This document shows positions 1 to 8,403 of a stretch of 42,527 nucleotides of DNA, piece after piece. The stretch lies in the NCBI GenBank assembly GCA_021769295.1, contig JAETTD010000020.1, positions 1-42,527 of the forward strand, read 5' to 3'. Position 1 is the stretch's first letter; each line of letters starts with the position of its first letter. Both the position numbers and the translations under genes were made by a program. Below the pieces are notes generated by a model. That model did no database searches, was not told the DNA's origin, and saw only the letters and a program-made list of their open reading frames with translations. The DNA is from Bacillota bacterium (GTDB lineage Bacteria > Bacillota > Clostridia > Peptostreptococcales > Anaerovoracaceae).

Positions 1-112
1 GTGACTATAGCGGAGAGGATACACCTGTTCCCATCTCGAACACAGTAGTTAAGCTCTCTTGCGCCGATGATACTTGGTGGGAAGCTGCCTGGGAAAGTAG
101 GTCGTTGCCGGT
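1..112 (+). rRNA. rrf: 5S ribosomal RNA, 5' end cut by the window edge
   Basis: Recognised by the conserved 5S segments GAGAGGATACACCTGTTCCC, CGAACACAG, AGTTAAGCTCT, GCGCCGATGATACTTGGTGG and the 3' segment CGTTGCCGG. The 3' GCCGG should pair with a 5' CCGGT-like sequence, so only the first few nucleotides appear to lie outside the window. A T-run (112-118) follows at once. This is presumably the last gene of an rRNA operon lying upstream. Confidence 0.97.
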
Positions 113-127
113 TTTTTATTTGAATTA

Positions 128-174
128 AACACCCTTCGGAGCAATGTTATGAACGTGGCCGAAGGGTGTTTTTT
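128..174 (+). terminator. Rho-independent terminator of the rRNA operon
   Basis: A perfect 12-bp stem (AACACCCTTCGG at 128-139 with CCGAAGGGTGTT at 159-170) closes a 19-nt loop and is followed by a T-run. It lies directly downstream of 5S and ends the rRNA transcript. Confidence 0.9.
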
Positions 175-225
175 CGTGTATTATTGTTTTAAGAAGTATA
201 TTTAATACAAAAGGAAATAAAGCCT

Positions 226-822
226 ATGAAAAGAAATTTGGTCATTAAAATTATTATCATTTTATCGATAGTAATAATTATGGCTTTGCTAATTGTAACT
301 TGTAACAGAGGAATATCGCCTTCTAAATATAATGAGATAAATATTATGGAGATTCGGGATTATGGCATGCATCTTAAAAACCGAGTCATTGAAAAGAACG
401 GATTTGACACTGAATATATTTCTTTTTCAGCAGAGGAATATGTTGCAGATAATCCCGATTTTGAAGGGTTTAAAAGTAATTACAGGCCTGAAGAAGTTAC
501 CGCTTCTGAACACAATTATTATTTTTTTGAGGCCGGAGACGGTGCGCTCAAGCTTAAACGTGAGGAGTTTGTTGCCGAAGACGGAGATAAAGAGTTAAGC
601 CTTTACGTTACCGATGACGGTGAGGAATGGATAAATGCAGAATACGGGCTGTCAGATGTCAAAGACAGTAGAATCGGTGGAAATATAATGCGCCTTTGGG
701 GCGATGTTGATACCGGCTACTATCAGGCTATAACCGGAAACATAGAAGGTATTTACTATAACCTTGCCGTAAGAGGCTACAGCCAGGAGGAATTCTTGGA
801 GTTGATTGGGCAGTTCGCTTGA
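226..822 (+). CDS. Hypothetical membrane-anchored or secreted protein
   Basis: A 198-aa protein with one hydrophobic segment at about residues 5-25, preceded by Lys/Arg, so it is exported or anchored with the C-terminus outside. C26 follows IVT, a poor lipobox (Thr at -1), so a lipoprotein is possible but not supported. The rest is acidic and soluble. The last 30 residues (GIYYNLAVRGYSQEEFLE) resemble the ending of DUF4367-type extracytoplasmic domains, where a strand plus 'eEl' helix recurs; this is a weak resemblance. An AAGGAAA at 211-217 precedes the ATG. It stands alone between the rRNA terminator and a large palindrome. Function unknown. Confidence 0.75.
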   Translation: MKRNLVIKIIIILSIVIIMALLIVTCNRGISPSKYNEINIMEIRDYGMHLKNRVIEKNGFDTEYISFSAEEYVADNPDFEGFKSNYRPEEVTASEHNYYFFEAGDGALKLKREEFVAEDGDKELSLYVTDDGEEWINAEYGLSDVKDSRIGGNIMRLWGDVDTGYYQAITGNIEGIYYNLAVRGYSQEEFLELIGQFA

Positions 823-860
823 TTCGGAGCGACAAGATAGGTAAATATATGCAAAATCGG

Positions 861-906
861 GGGGGTAAAATTTTTTACCTCCCCGGGGGTAAAAAATTTT
901 ACCCCC
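861..906. repeat. 46-nt near-perfect palindrome between convergent genes
   Basis: Positions 861-882 pair with 885-906: 22 consecutive pairs, one of them T-G (880:887), leaving a 2-nt loop. The arms run G5-TAAAATTTTTT-ACC and its complement, and each arm is itself partly self-complementary. It sits 39 bp after the stop of the upstream + gene and 62 bp before the stop of the convergent peptidase gene. It may work as a bidirectional terminator, although no clean T-run follows. Confidence 0.8.
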
Positions 907-967
907 TCAAAATCAATTATTATATAAGTTTGTATTTATAGAAATTTCTCCTTGCCGGCTTTCCCGT

Positions 968-2638
968 CTATCCTAAAATCTCCCTAATTGCGTGATCCAG
1001 TATCTTTGGGGTGCGTATATACAAATCTTCGGTGTTTACACGTTCTGTCATCTTGTGGAAATCCTTGCCCCATGGGCCTATATTGATGCATGGCATTGAA
1101 ATTTCGTGAATCTTTTCAAACGGAACATCGTAAATCTTTCCAAACAGAGGCATGCTGCTTTCGATAGCGTTTCTCACGGATGCCGGGTCTTCAATCTGAA
1201 TATAGCTCAAATCGGATATTCCCGTGTAGAAATATTCCTTTGTATAAGGAAGGGCAAATTCGCTTTGTGAAAATGCGTTGAGGTTGTCGAATAAGTCAGC
1301 GACTTTTTGGTCGGCCGCTTCATATTTTATATTGGAAACACTTGGATAGTACGGCGGAATCAAGCCGTATACTATGCATGGCGAATTGTCTTGCACATAG
1401 TCGAATATCAGCTCAACCAGTTTGAAGTTGCATTCTATTATGGATAATTCACCTTCTTGCATGGATTTACCGAGGGAAACCAAAAGAGCTTCATATTTGT
1501 CTGTAAACGTTTTTCCGTAAGCTGCCTTGGCTTCTTCAAAAAGTTGGATAAAGGTTACTGCTTTTGCCTTCCATGGCAGTTCTTTGCAAGGTTGGCAGGT
1601 ATTTTCCAAAAATACTTTGTATGAGGAATTCATATCGGCGATTACTTTTTCAAAGGATTCTATGCAAATGGTCTTAACCTTCGAAAGAAGTTCTTCCGGT
1701 GTCTGAGTCAGGGTTAATACGCTCAGGCATCCGTAGGCGCTCAGTGGCATTGATACATCATAAGTTACTTTGCTGTCTTTCATATAAAGCCATGTTGCTC
1801 CCGGCGCACATTCACCCATGGTCGCATCGGAAAGGCTCATGTTGGCCTCCGTTCTTCTTACGATTTCCGACAATACGTTTACGGGATTTAGACCTTCAAA
1901 GGATTTTCCGCAGTGAGCGAGGAAGCCCCTTACATAGAAGAAAGGCATCAGTTTGCCTATTGAGCCGCAGGAAAATACTCCCTTTGAGAAATCTTTCCTT
2001 TGGTGAGGCTCGGAGTTTATCATAAATTTGTAGTTCAAATTATATTTTTCTTTTAAATCACAAAGAAGGCCTATGGCGCCTCTCATTCCTGCGGAAAGAT
2101 TTTCTTCGTCGGGAACTCCTATGACAATAACGTTTCCTTCAAAATCATCCAGCTTTCCGTATTGTTTGAGAAGACAGTATTGTATTGAACCGCCACCTTT
2201 CATGTCTGCGCAGCCACGTCCGAACATAAAGGTTTCATCAATTAAATCTTTTTGAACATCATCTTGCATACTGTCTAAAACCTTTAACAGGCTTTCCCTT
2301 AGTTCATCGGGGCTGAATGCCAGTTCTTTCAGGTTTTTAAAGTCTTCTATCGGAACAACATCGTAGTGGTGAACCAACACAACTGCATCGTCACCCCTAC
2401 CTTTTACCATGGCATAGCACACGCATCTGTCTAAATAGTCATTGGGAATTTTGTATAGACCGTAATGCTCAGGATTTGCTTTAAAATAATCTGACTTGGA
2501 CATTTCCGAGAGAAAAAAGTTCTCTATGTTTTTTTCATTGGAAGTGTCGGAAAAGCTTTCGACTTTTATGTAAGAGTACAAAAAATCTCTTATATCTGAC
2601 TTAAGCTCTTCAAAATTGATGTTGTGATTTGCAGTCAT
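968..2638 (-). CDS. M20 family metallopeptidase, RocB-like
   Basis: A 556-aa cytoplasmic hydrolase of the M20/M25/M40 zinc peptidase clan. Visible metal-site motifs are VHHYDVVP (H91, D93), GRGCADMKGG (D145) and PDEEN (E178/E179). Length and motif layout match RocB of the Bacillus arginine-utilisation genes, which is longer than the usual 400-aa M20 enzyme because of an inserted region. The substrate is unknown; N-acyl amino acids or small peptides are plausible for the clan. ATG 2638 is preceded by AGAAGGAAA. It is transcribed divergently from a GntR/FCD regulator, a common layout for a catabolic gene and its repressor (inference). There is no signal peptide. Confidence 0.88.
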   Translation of the reverse strand: MTANHNINFEELKSDIRDFLYSYIKVESFSDTSNEKNIENFFLSEMSKSDYFKANPEHYGLYKIPNDYLDRCVCYAMVKGRGDDAVVLVHHYDVVPIEDFKNLKELAFSPDELRESLLKVLDSMQDDVQKDLIDETFMFGRGCADMKGGGSIQYCLLKQYGKLDDFEGNVIVIGVPDEENLSAGMRGAIGLLCDLKEKYNLNYKFMINSEPHQRKDFSKGVFSCGSIGKLMPFFYVRGFLAHCGKSFEGLNPVNVLSEIVRRTEANMSLSDATMGECAPGATWLYMKDSKVTYDVSMPLSAYGCLSVLTLTQTPEELLSKVKTICIESFEKVIADMNSSYKVFLENTCQPCKELPWKAKAVTFIQLFEEAKAAYGKTFTDKYEALLVSLGKSMQEGELSIIECNFKLVELIFDYVQDNSPCIVYGLIPPYYPSVSNIKYEAADQKVADLFDNLNAFSQSEFALPYTKEYFYTGISDLSYIQIEDPASVRNAIESSMPLFGKIYDVPFEKIHEISMPCINIGPWGKDFHKMTERVNTEDLYIRTPKILDHAIREILG

Positions 2639-2680
2639 GATAATCGTTTCCTTCTAAATGTATTAAATATTAAATAAAAT

Positions 2681-2709
2681 ATATTGTATGTAATTATATA
2701 ATATTGTAT
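2681..2709. promoter_or_regulatory. Candidate operator in the divergent peptidase/GntR region
   Basis: The 160-bp divergent intergenic region is very AT-rich. ATATTGTAT occurs at 2681-2689 and again at 2701-2709, exactly 20 bp apart (about two helical turns), with the symmetric core TAATTATATAATA between. This is a plausible site for the adjacent GntR protein, but AT-richness weakens the case. Confidence 0.3.
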
Positions 2710-2802
2710 ATTTTATTCAACAAATGTCAATAGACAAATTTATAAAAACATGATAAATTATATACGTTACAGTTACTTTATATGTAGATAGGAGGTTGGC
2801 AT

Positions 2803-3450
2803 ATGAGCGGGAGCGTAACTTTAAAAGAACTCGTTTATGATTATATAACAACCCATATTGTCAAGGGCGATTTAAAACCCAATCAAAAGATAAATGAGGG
2901 AAAAATCTGCGATGCTCTCGGAGTAAGCAGAACCCCTGTCAGAGAGGCCCTCATTCACTTGGCAAGCGAGGGAGTTTTGATAAATATTCCTCATAAAGGC
3001 TTTACGATAAAACCTTTGAATGAGGCGCAGGCAGCGGAACTCTATCAGATCATAGGCGTCTTGGACGGCTTGTCGGCAGTTTTGGCATGTGATAATCTGA
3101 GCGAAGAAACGCTTAATGAAATGGAATTTTATACGCTGAGCATGGATTTGGCGATAAACACCGACAATTTTTCCATGTATTACAAGCAGCAGGAGATTTT
3201 TCACAAGCTGTACCTGGATGCTTGCGGCAATGAGACATTGGCAGAGCTTTTGCTCGAACTGAAACGAAAGATGCTGAAGAAAAATTATGAAATAGAAGAT
3301 GTAGAAAAGAAAAAGGAAATACTGCTTGCAACCAATTCTCAACATAAAAAAATGATGAAGCTTTTCAGGGAAAAGAACAAAGAAGAGCTGAACGAGTATA
3401 TTTCAAAGGTGCACTGGCTTCCGGAAAAAGCTAACTGGGAATCCTTCTGA
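2803..3450 (+). CDS. GntR family transcriptional regulator with FCD domain
   Basis: A 215-aa protein. Residues about 5-75 form the winged helix-turn-helix, including EGKICDALGVSRTPVREAL and the wing GVLINIPHKGFTI. The all-helical remainder fits the FCD ligand-binding domain of the FadR subgroup, with H-bearing helices such as QEIFHKLYLDACGNETL. FCD regulators usually bind an organic acid or amino-acid metabolite and act as dimers. ATG 2803 follows GATAGGAGGTTGGCAT, a strong ribosome binding site. It probably controls the divergent M20 peptidase and itself; the effector cannot be read from sequence. Confidence 0.92.
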   Translation: MSGSVTLKELVYDYITTHIVKGDLKPNQKINEGKICDALGVSRTPVREALIHLASEGVLINIPHKGFTIKPLNEAQAAELYQIIGVLDGLSAVLACDNLSEETLNEMEFYTLSMDLAINTDNFSMYYKQQEIFHKLYLDACGNETLAELLLELKRKMLKKNYEIEDVEKKKEILLATNSQHKKMMKLFREKNKEELNEYISKVHWLPEKANWESF

Positions 3451-3468
3451 CTGAATCGATCGCTTGAG

Positions 3469-3498
3469 TTGCGCCCAAGGGCATGGATATGATATAAT
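3469..3498 (+). promoter_or_regulatory. Sigma-A type promoter for the tmk operon
   Basis: TTGCGC (3469-3474) and TATAAT (3493-3498) are separated by 18 bp. The hexamers lie between the GntR stop codon and the 34-aa ORF that opens the tmk-holB-ricT-trmN6 operon. Confidence 0.6.
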
Positions 3499-3543
3499 AA
3501 ATAATTGTAAGTTCTTTGCATCCACAAGGAGGGAGAAAATCAG

Positions 3544-3648
3544 ATGACAATAATTAAGATAATATTTGCAGCATGTGTTTGCGTTCCTCTTGCGGTTATA
3601 TGCTATTTTTTCTTAACGAAGCTGGTGGAACAGTTATCAAAAAAATAG
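3544..3648 (+). CDS. Small single-pass membrane protein, 34 aa
   Basis: A very strong Shine-Dalgarno (AAGGAGGG at about 3527-3534) precedes the ATG at 3544. The peptide starts MTIIKIIFAACVCVPL, is one hydrophobic segment (about residues 3-25), and ends TKLVEQLSKK, giving a basic amphipathic tail and a likely N-out or N-in bitopic topology. It stops 10 bp before the ATG of tmk, so it is cotranscribed. I do not recognise a family. The ribosome binding site and operon position argue that it is translated. Confidence 0.65.
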   Translation: MTIIKIIFAACVCVPLAVICYFFLTKLVEQLSKK

Positions 3649-3658
3649 GAGTTCACAT

Positions 3659-4288
3659 ATGAAAAAAGGTTTGTTTATTTCGATAGAGGGACCTGACGGC
3701 TCAGGAAAATCGACTCAGATAGAAAATATAAAACAGTTTTTTAAGGATAAAGATATAGATATAGTTTTTACCAGAGAACCCGGCGGCACTCCTATAGGAG
3801 AAAGAATCCGGGAGATAATTTTAGATAAGAACTGCAAAGAAATGGATTCCATGACGGAGGCCATGCTCTATGCGGCAGCAAGAGCACAGCATGTCAATCA
3901 GGTTATAAGGCCGGCTCTTGAGCAGAAGAAGATAGTGGTATGCGACAGGTTTGTAGACTCGAGCATCGCATATCAGGGATACGGTCGCCGTTTGGGTGAA
4001 TCGGTAGCCATAATAAACGGTTTTGCAATAGGCGACTGTATGCCCGATGTTACGTTTTTGATGAAACTGGACCCTACTGTAGGCAGAAAGAGAATAGACG
4101 AGAAGCAGCAAGACAGGCTGGAAATGGAAAAAGACGCCTTTCATGTAAGCGTATTTAAAGGGTATCTCGATATTGAAAAAAAGAATCCTCAAAGGATAGT
4201 AGGCATAGATGCGAGCCGCAGTATAAATGAGATTAAGCTTGACATCTATAAAAAATTGGAGGAAGTTTTAAAGAGTGTCGCTGAGTAA
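3659..4288 (+). CDS. tmk: Thymidylate kinase
   Basis: A 209-aa P-loop kinase that phosphorylates dTMP to dTDP for DNA synthesis. The P-loop GPDGSGKST spans residues 11-19, the TREPGGTPIGERIR substrate loop follows at about 40, the DRFVDSSIAYQGYGR motif (DR(F/H/Y)) is near residue 95, and the LID region RKRIDEKQQDRLE near 145. Length is typical. The last 14 nt overlap the start of holB, the usual Firmicute arrangement. AGGAG at 3647-3651 supplies the ribosome binding site. Confidence 0.97.
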   Translation: MKKGLFISIEGPDGSGKSTQIENIKQFFKDKDIDIVFTREPGGTPIGERIREIILDKNCKEMDSMTEAMLYAAARAQHVNQVIRPALEQKKIVVCDRFVDSSIAYQGYGRRLGESVAIINGFAIGDCMPDVTFLMKLDPTVGRKRIDEKQQDRLEMEKDAFHVSVFKGYLDIEKKNPQRIVGIDASRSINEIKLDIYKKLEEVLKSVAE

Positions 4289-5081
4289 ATATAAATCAAA
4301 CAAAAAGCTAATTGACAGAATCATAAGAGGTATCAGAGAGGGAAATATTTTTCACGCCTATATAATCGAAGGAGACGGGCTTTCTGATAAACTCGGCTTT
4401 GCAAAGGAATTTTGCAAGGCGGTGGTCTGTGAAGAAGAAAGAGGTTCGGGATGCGACTGCTGCGTAAACTGCCGAAAGATAGACCACGACAATTATGAAG
4501 ATTTGTATATCGTCGAACCCGATGGAATGTCTGTAAAAGACGAGCAAATCGCCAAATTGCAATCAGACCTGAAAAAAAAGCCCATGGGCAGCAGAAACAT
4601 GGCAATAATAAACTGTGCGGACACCATGACTGCAAGAGCGCAGAACAGACTTCTTAAAACGTTGGAGGAACCTTTCGGAGGAACCTTGATAATACTGATT
4701 TCGGAAAATCGCGAAAATCTTCTTGATACGGTCAAATCCAGGTGTGTGCTTTACAGGCTTGAAGATGCAAAAGAAAATATGCGAGGCGAAGAAGGCGCCG
4801 AAGCTGTGTTTGAGTGCCTTTTGGAAGGAAAGTCCTTCTTTGAGACAAAACAGGTTATTTCTCAATATATGAAGAACAGAGAAGATGCATTTCTCTTGCT
4901 CGACGGGCTTGAAAGGATATATGAAAAACTTTTGACTTTTGAGGATTTGAGACGCAAAAACTACAGAAAAGAAGAAATATTCAAGGCAATAGAGCTGATA
5001 GAAGAGGCACGCAGAGACTTGCATGCAAAAGTCAATTATCAGTATGCCGTTAAAAATTTATTATTAAAAATCGGAGGATGA
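4275..5081 (+). CDS. holB: DNA polymerase III subunit delta' (clamp loader)
   Basis: A 268-aa AAA+ protein of the clamp loader that opens the beta sliding clamp. The zinc-module cysteines are C52, C60, C63 and C66 (with C62 as an extra), and the SRC motif (VKSRC) lies near residue 155. A Walker A lysine is not evident, as usual for delta'. The protein is somewhat shorter than the usual 310-330 aa, mainly in the C-terminal collar. It starts with GTG at 4275 inside tmk, with GGAGGAAG at 4258-4265 as ribosome binding site. Next gene ricT begins 1 nt after its stop. Confidence 0.93.
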   Translation: MSLSKYKSNKKLIDRIIRGIREGNIFHAYIIEGDGLSDKLGFAKEFCKAVVCEEERGSGCDCCVNCRKIDHDNYEDLYIVEPDGMSVKDEQIAKLQSDLKKKPMGSRNMAIINCADTMTARAQNRLLKTLEEPFGGTLIILISENRENLLDTVKSRCVLYRLEDAKENMRGEEGAEAVFECLLEGKSFFETKQVISQYMKNREDAFLLLDGLERIYEKLLTFEDLRRKNYRKEEIFKAIELIEEARRDLHAKVNYQYAVKNLLLKIGG

Positions 5082-5082
5082 T

Positions 5083-6027
5083 ATGGTAAGAGTAGCCGGA
5101 GTGAGATTTAAAACAGCCGGAAAAGTATATTATTTTGACCCTGATGATCTGGAGGTCAAGCTTGGAGATAACGTTATCGTAGAAACGGCAAGAGGCATGG
5201 AATTCGGCACGGTTACCATGGACATCTGTGAGGTTTCCGAGTCCGAGGTTGTGGCTCCTTTGAAAAAAATCGTCAGGATAGCCAACGAAAAAGACCACAA
5301 GCAGCATGCCGAAAATGTCAAAAAGAAAGAAAAAGCGATGGCTCTGTGCCAGGAAAAGGTTGACAAGCACGGCTTGGTTATGAAGCTGATAGATGTGGAA
5401 TACACCTTTGACAACAGCAAGATAGTGTTCTATTTCACTGCCGACGGAAGGGTTGATTTCCGTGAACTTGTAAAGGATTTGGCAAGCGTGTTTAAAATGC
5501 GAATCGAATTGCGCCAGATTGGTGTCAGAGACGAAGCAAAGATGCTCGGAGGCATAGGAAGCTGCGGCAGAGCATTGTGCTGTCATAGCTGGCTTGCTGA
5601 TTTTGAACCGGTTTCGATTAAAATGGCCAAGGTGCAGAACCTGTCCCTTAATCCTGCAAAGATATCCGGAATATGCGGCAGACTTATGTGCTGTCTTAAA
5701 TATGAAAACGACATATATATGGAATTCAGAAGAGGAATGCCGGACGTGGGAGAAAGAGTAAAGACTCCTGACGGACTCGGTAAAGTGGTAGACACCAACA
5801 TTTTGGAAAGAAGCGTAAAGGTACGCCTTTATGTGGACGACAAGCCAAAGGGAAAAGGCAATGAAGAGGCAGAAGAACAGGAAGAAAAACTGTCAGCAGA
5901 TATTTACACATACAAAAAGAGCGATATTCGCCGCATGGAAAGGCACAGAGACAACAAAAATATAAATATTTTTGAAGGCGTGGATGCTGACACCATGAAA
6001 GAAATCGAAGAACTTATTAAGGACTGA
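5083..6027 (+). CDS. ricT: RicT/YaaT, PSP1-domain protein
   Basis: A 314-aa PSP1 superfamily protein. The cysteine signature GSCGRALCCHSWL and SGICGRLMCCLKYE (about residues 170-212) matches RicT, which with RicA and RicF forms an Fe-S containing complex. In Bacillus subtilis that complex aids RNase Y mRNA processing and affects sporulation and biofilm control. The C-terminus has an acidic run and a charged helix. It sits between holB and trmN6, the same order as yaaT/yabA-yabB in Bacillus except that yabA (replication control) is missing here. Confidence 0.93.
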   Translation: MVRVAGVRFKTAGKVYYFDPDDLEVKLGDNVIVETARGMEFGTVTMDICEVSESEVVAPLKKIVRIANEKDHKQHAENVKKKEKAMALCQEKVDKHGLVMKLIDVEYTFDNSKIVFYFTADGRVDFRELVKDLASVFKMRIELRQIGVRDEAKMLGGIGSCGRALCCHSWLADFEPVSIKMAKVQNLSLNPAKISGICGRLMCCLKYENDIYMEFRRGMPDVGERVKTPDGLGKVVDTNILERSVKVRLYVDDKPKGKGNEEAEEQEEKLSADIYTYKKSDIRRMERHRDNKNINIFEGVDADTMKEIEELIKD

Positions 6028-6029
6028 AA

Positions 6030-6797
6030 ATGATATTTTACGATGACGGAACAGCCGCCGGAACAGACGAGAGAATAGACGACATAGGATTCGGAAATCT
6101 GAAACTGATTCAGAAACCAAAAGATTTTTGTTATGGAGTTGATGCGGTTATTCTTGCTGACTTTGCGGCAAACAGCGCCAAAGTTTCTCCCCGTATAATA
6201 GCGGATTTGGGAACGGGCACCGGTGTAATACCCTTGATTTTGTCATATAAGACCGATGCTCCTGAAATTTACGGAATTGAGGTTCAGATAGATTCATATG
6301 AGAGGGCGGTTAGAAACGCAAGGCTGAATTTGCTCGAAGACCGGCTGACATTTATCAACGGAGACGTAAAGGATAAATTACGTTGGGGAGCCAATCTCAA
6401 AGAGGCGGTAGACATGGTGGTGAGCAACCCTCCCTATTTTAAGTCGGGAGGAGGAATTGTAAACGGCACGAGCGCCAAAGCTGTGGCACGTCATGAGACA
6501 ACAGCAGGGCTGGAGGATTTTATGGAATGCGCCGCATACCTTCTTAAACCCAAAGGGGATTTTTTCATGGTGCATCGTCCCTCAAGGCTTGTGGATGTAT
6601 GCTGCTTTGGCAGAGCCGCAGGGCTTGAACCTAAAGAGATACGATTTGTCAGTCCGACCGAAGGGGCGATTCCCAACATAATGCTTGTTCATATGGTCAA
6701 GGGCGGCGGAAGCGAACTGAGATTTATGACGCCCCTTGCGGTGTATGACGGAAAGGGAAATTATACCGAAGATCTGCTCAAAGCATACAACCGTTGA
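6030..6797 (+). CDS. trmN6: tRNA1(Val) adenine-37 N6-methyltransferase family protein
   Basis: A 255-aa Rossmann-fold SAM-dependent methyltransferase. Motif I is ADLGTGTGVIPLIL (about residues 58-71), and the N6-adenine catalytic motif is VSNPPYFKSG (NPPY) near residue 133. It corresponds to YabB in Bacillus and TrmN6 (YfiC) in Escherichia coli. The gene starts 2 nt after the ricT stop and ends the operon. Its stop lies only 11 bp from the stop of convergent spmB, with no terminator between. Confidence 0.9.
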   Translation: MIFYDDGTAAGTDERIDDIGFGNLKLIQKPKDFCYGVDAVILADFAANSAKVSPRIIADLGTGTGVIPLILSYKTDAPEIYGIEVQIDSYERAVRNARLNLLEDRLTFINGDVKDKLRWGANLKEAVDMVVSNPPYFKSGGGIVNGTSAKAVARHETTAGLEDFMECAAYLLKPKGDFFMVHRPSRLVDVCCFGRAAGLEPKEIRFVSPTEGAIPNIMLVHMVKGGGSELRFMTPLAVYDGKGNYTEDLLKAYNR

Positions 6798-6808
6798 AAG
6801 CGCTGCAA

Positions 6809-7336
6809 TCACATAAATTTGCATATTATAATGGAAATTAGTATACCGGTCAGGTATCCTATGAGGCCGCCTTTGAAGGCGTGTCTCATTTTTTTTACGT
6901 GAGTAACTCCGAAATATAAGGCGAGCACATATATGACCGTCTCGCAGCCTCCCGACATTACGCAGGCGACCCTTCCGGCATAGGAATCGGGGCCCACGTT
7001 TTCGAGAACATCCTGAAGAATTATGAGGGAGCCGCTGCCTGATATGGCCCTGAGAAACATAAGAGGCAGAAGCTGCACCGGAATATCCAGAGAATCGAGA
7101 AGGGGAGCAAACAAGGTGTCTATCAGATTCAGAATACCGGAAGCGGTCAGGCTGTTTACGGCTAAAAAGATTCCCACAAGAAAGGGCAAAATCTCTACGG
7201 CGGTTTTTAAGCCTGTCTTTGCTCCTTCTATGAAATAATCATAGATAGGAGCTTTTTTTAGGAGGCCGTGAAAAATGATAACTGCGCTCATTATGGGTAT
7301 AAAACCTACGGATAAAAAGGAAAATATTTGAGTCAT
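6809..7336 (-). CDS. spmB: Spore maturation protein B
   Basis: A 175-aa multi-pass membrane protein of the nucleoside-recognition (Gate) domain family, matching SpmB in length (about 178 aa) and in the segment GVTHVKKMRHAFKGGLIGYL near the C-terminus. In Bacillus, SpmA and SpmB help dehydrate the spore core. Homologues also occur in non-spore-formers, so the pair does not prove sporulation. ATG 7336 overlaps the spmA stop by 4 nt (ATGA), showing translational coupling. Confidence 0.92.
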   Translation of the reverse strand: MTQIFSFLSVGFIPIMSAVIIFHGLLKKAPIYDYFIEGAKTGLKTAVEILPFLVGIFLAVNSLTASGILNLIDTLFAPLLDSLDIPVQLLPLMFLRAISGSGSLIILQDVLENVGPDSYAGRVACVMSGGCETVIYVLALYFGVTHVKKMRHAFKGGLIGYLTGILISIIICKFM

Positions 7337-7914
7337 CGTTCTTTGCTCCTTCTCTCAAAATACTTGCAGGCGATGATTGAAACCGCTATGGTAACCGCTG
7401 CGGTGATTATGGACGGCACCACTATGGAGTAGGGGTCGGCAGAGCCTGCGTCCGTTCTTATCTGAATGGCCATTACCGGAAAGATAGGAGCAAAAGCCAT
7501 GTTTACAACTGCGAAGGTACACATATCGTTACTTGCCACGGAGCTCTTGTGATTTTCGTTATCAAGCTTTTCCATGGTTCTGAGGGCAAAAACCGTTGAG
7601 CTGTTGCCTGCGCCAAATATATTTGCCATAAAACTCATTATTATTGATGAAAGGGTTTCCGGGTCTTTTTGACGTGGAAACAGCAGTTTGGTGAAGGGCA
7701 AAAGCAGCTTGGAGAGGCTATTTATAAGACCCGTGCGCTCGGCGATTTCCATGAGACCGCTCCACATGGCCATGATTCCGCATAAGCCGAATACAAATTC
7801 TACGGCTGAAGCAGAGCTTTCGGTGAGAGCATCGCTTAGAGCGGCAAGATTTCCCGTAAAAAAGGCATATAAAATTGATGACAATAAGATGATTGCCCAT
7901 ATATAATTCATCAT
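7333..7914 (-). CDS. spmA: Spore maturation protein A
   Basis: A 193-aa membrane protein of the nucleoside-recognition family. It carries the conserved stretches NIFGAGNSSTVFALRTME and VVNMAFAPIFPVMAIQIR. An in-frame ATG exists at 7935, but the Shine-Dalgarno AAAGGAG (minus strand 7932-7926) lies inside that extension, so the start is placed at ATG 7914. This gives MMNYIWAIILL, like the N-terminus of Bacillus SpmA (MVNxIW). It is the first gene of the spmA-spmB pair. Confidence 0.9.
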   Translation of the reverse strand: MMNYIWAIILLSSILYAFFTGNLAALSDALTESSASAVEFVFGLCGIMAMWSGLMEIAERTGLINSLSKLLLPFTKLLFPRQKDPETLSSIIMSFMANIFGAGNSSTVFALRTMEKLDNENHKSSVASNDMCTFAVVNMAFAPIFPVMAIQIRTDAGSADPYSIVVPSIITAAVTIAVSIIACKYFERRSKER

Positions 7915-7971
7915 ATTTTGAAAGACTCCTTTCATGGTAATAAAAGGTTATGCTCAAATATCAAAAAGATG

Positions 7972-8001
7972 TTGAAGTAATTTCCATTTTTGGGTTATAA
8001 T
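7972..8001 (+). promoter_or_regulatory. Sigma-A type promoter for the DUF948/abrB/murA group
   Basis: TTGAAG (7972-7977) and TATAAT (7996-8001) are spaced by 18 bp, about 35 bp before the ATG of the next gene. It lies in the divergent region with spmA. Confidence 0.6.
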
Positions 8002-8035
8002 AAATAAAGTGTTTACCACATAAGGGAGGTATGAG

Positions 8036-8386
8036 ATGACTATTACTATTACATTAAAAGGAGTGTTGCTGACGGTTTTGGGGATAGCAGGTATCGTGTT
8101 GCTTATATACTTGATAGTGCTTGCAGCTAATCTCATCAAGACTCTGAAAAAAACCAATGAGATTCTTGATGACGCAAAGGTGATTTCAGGGACGGCAGCA
8201 GACAAAGTTCAAAAACTCGATGTTATGGTAGATAGCCTGAGTGAATCGGCAGGAACTGTCGCAGATGCGCTTAAAGGAAATCAGAGCATAATAGCCGCAG
8301 CTACTCATGTAATCAATGCGGCAACCGGCTTTGTAAATATTTTAAAAAAGAAAGAGAAGAAAAACTCTAAAAAAGAGAATGAATAA
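8036..8386 (+). CDS. DUF948-like single-pass membrane protein
   Basis: A 116-aa protein with an N-terminal transmembrane helix (about residues 8-32), then a long amphipathic helical region (KTLKKTNEILDDAKVISG and after) and a Lys-rich end. This architecture is typical of the YtxG/DUF948 family of general-stress or envelope-associated proteins of unknown function. The start is fixed by AAGGGAGGT at 8022-8030. It precedes abrB by 17 bp and is likely cotranscribed with it. Confidence 0.7.
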   Translation: MTITITLKGVLLTVLGIAGIVLLIYLIVLAANLIKTLKKTNEILDDAKVISGTAADKVQKLDVMVDSLSESAGTVADALKGNQSIIAAATHVINAATGFVNILKKKEKKNSKKENE

Positions 8387-8403
8387 ACAGGAGGAAGTAA
8401 ATT

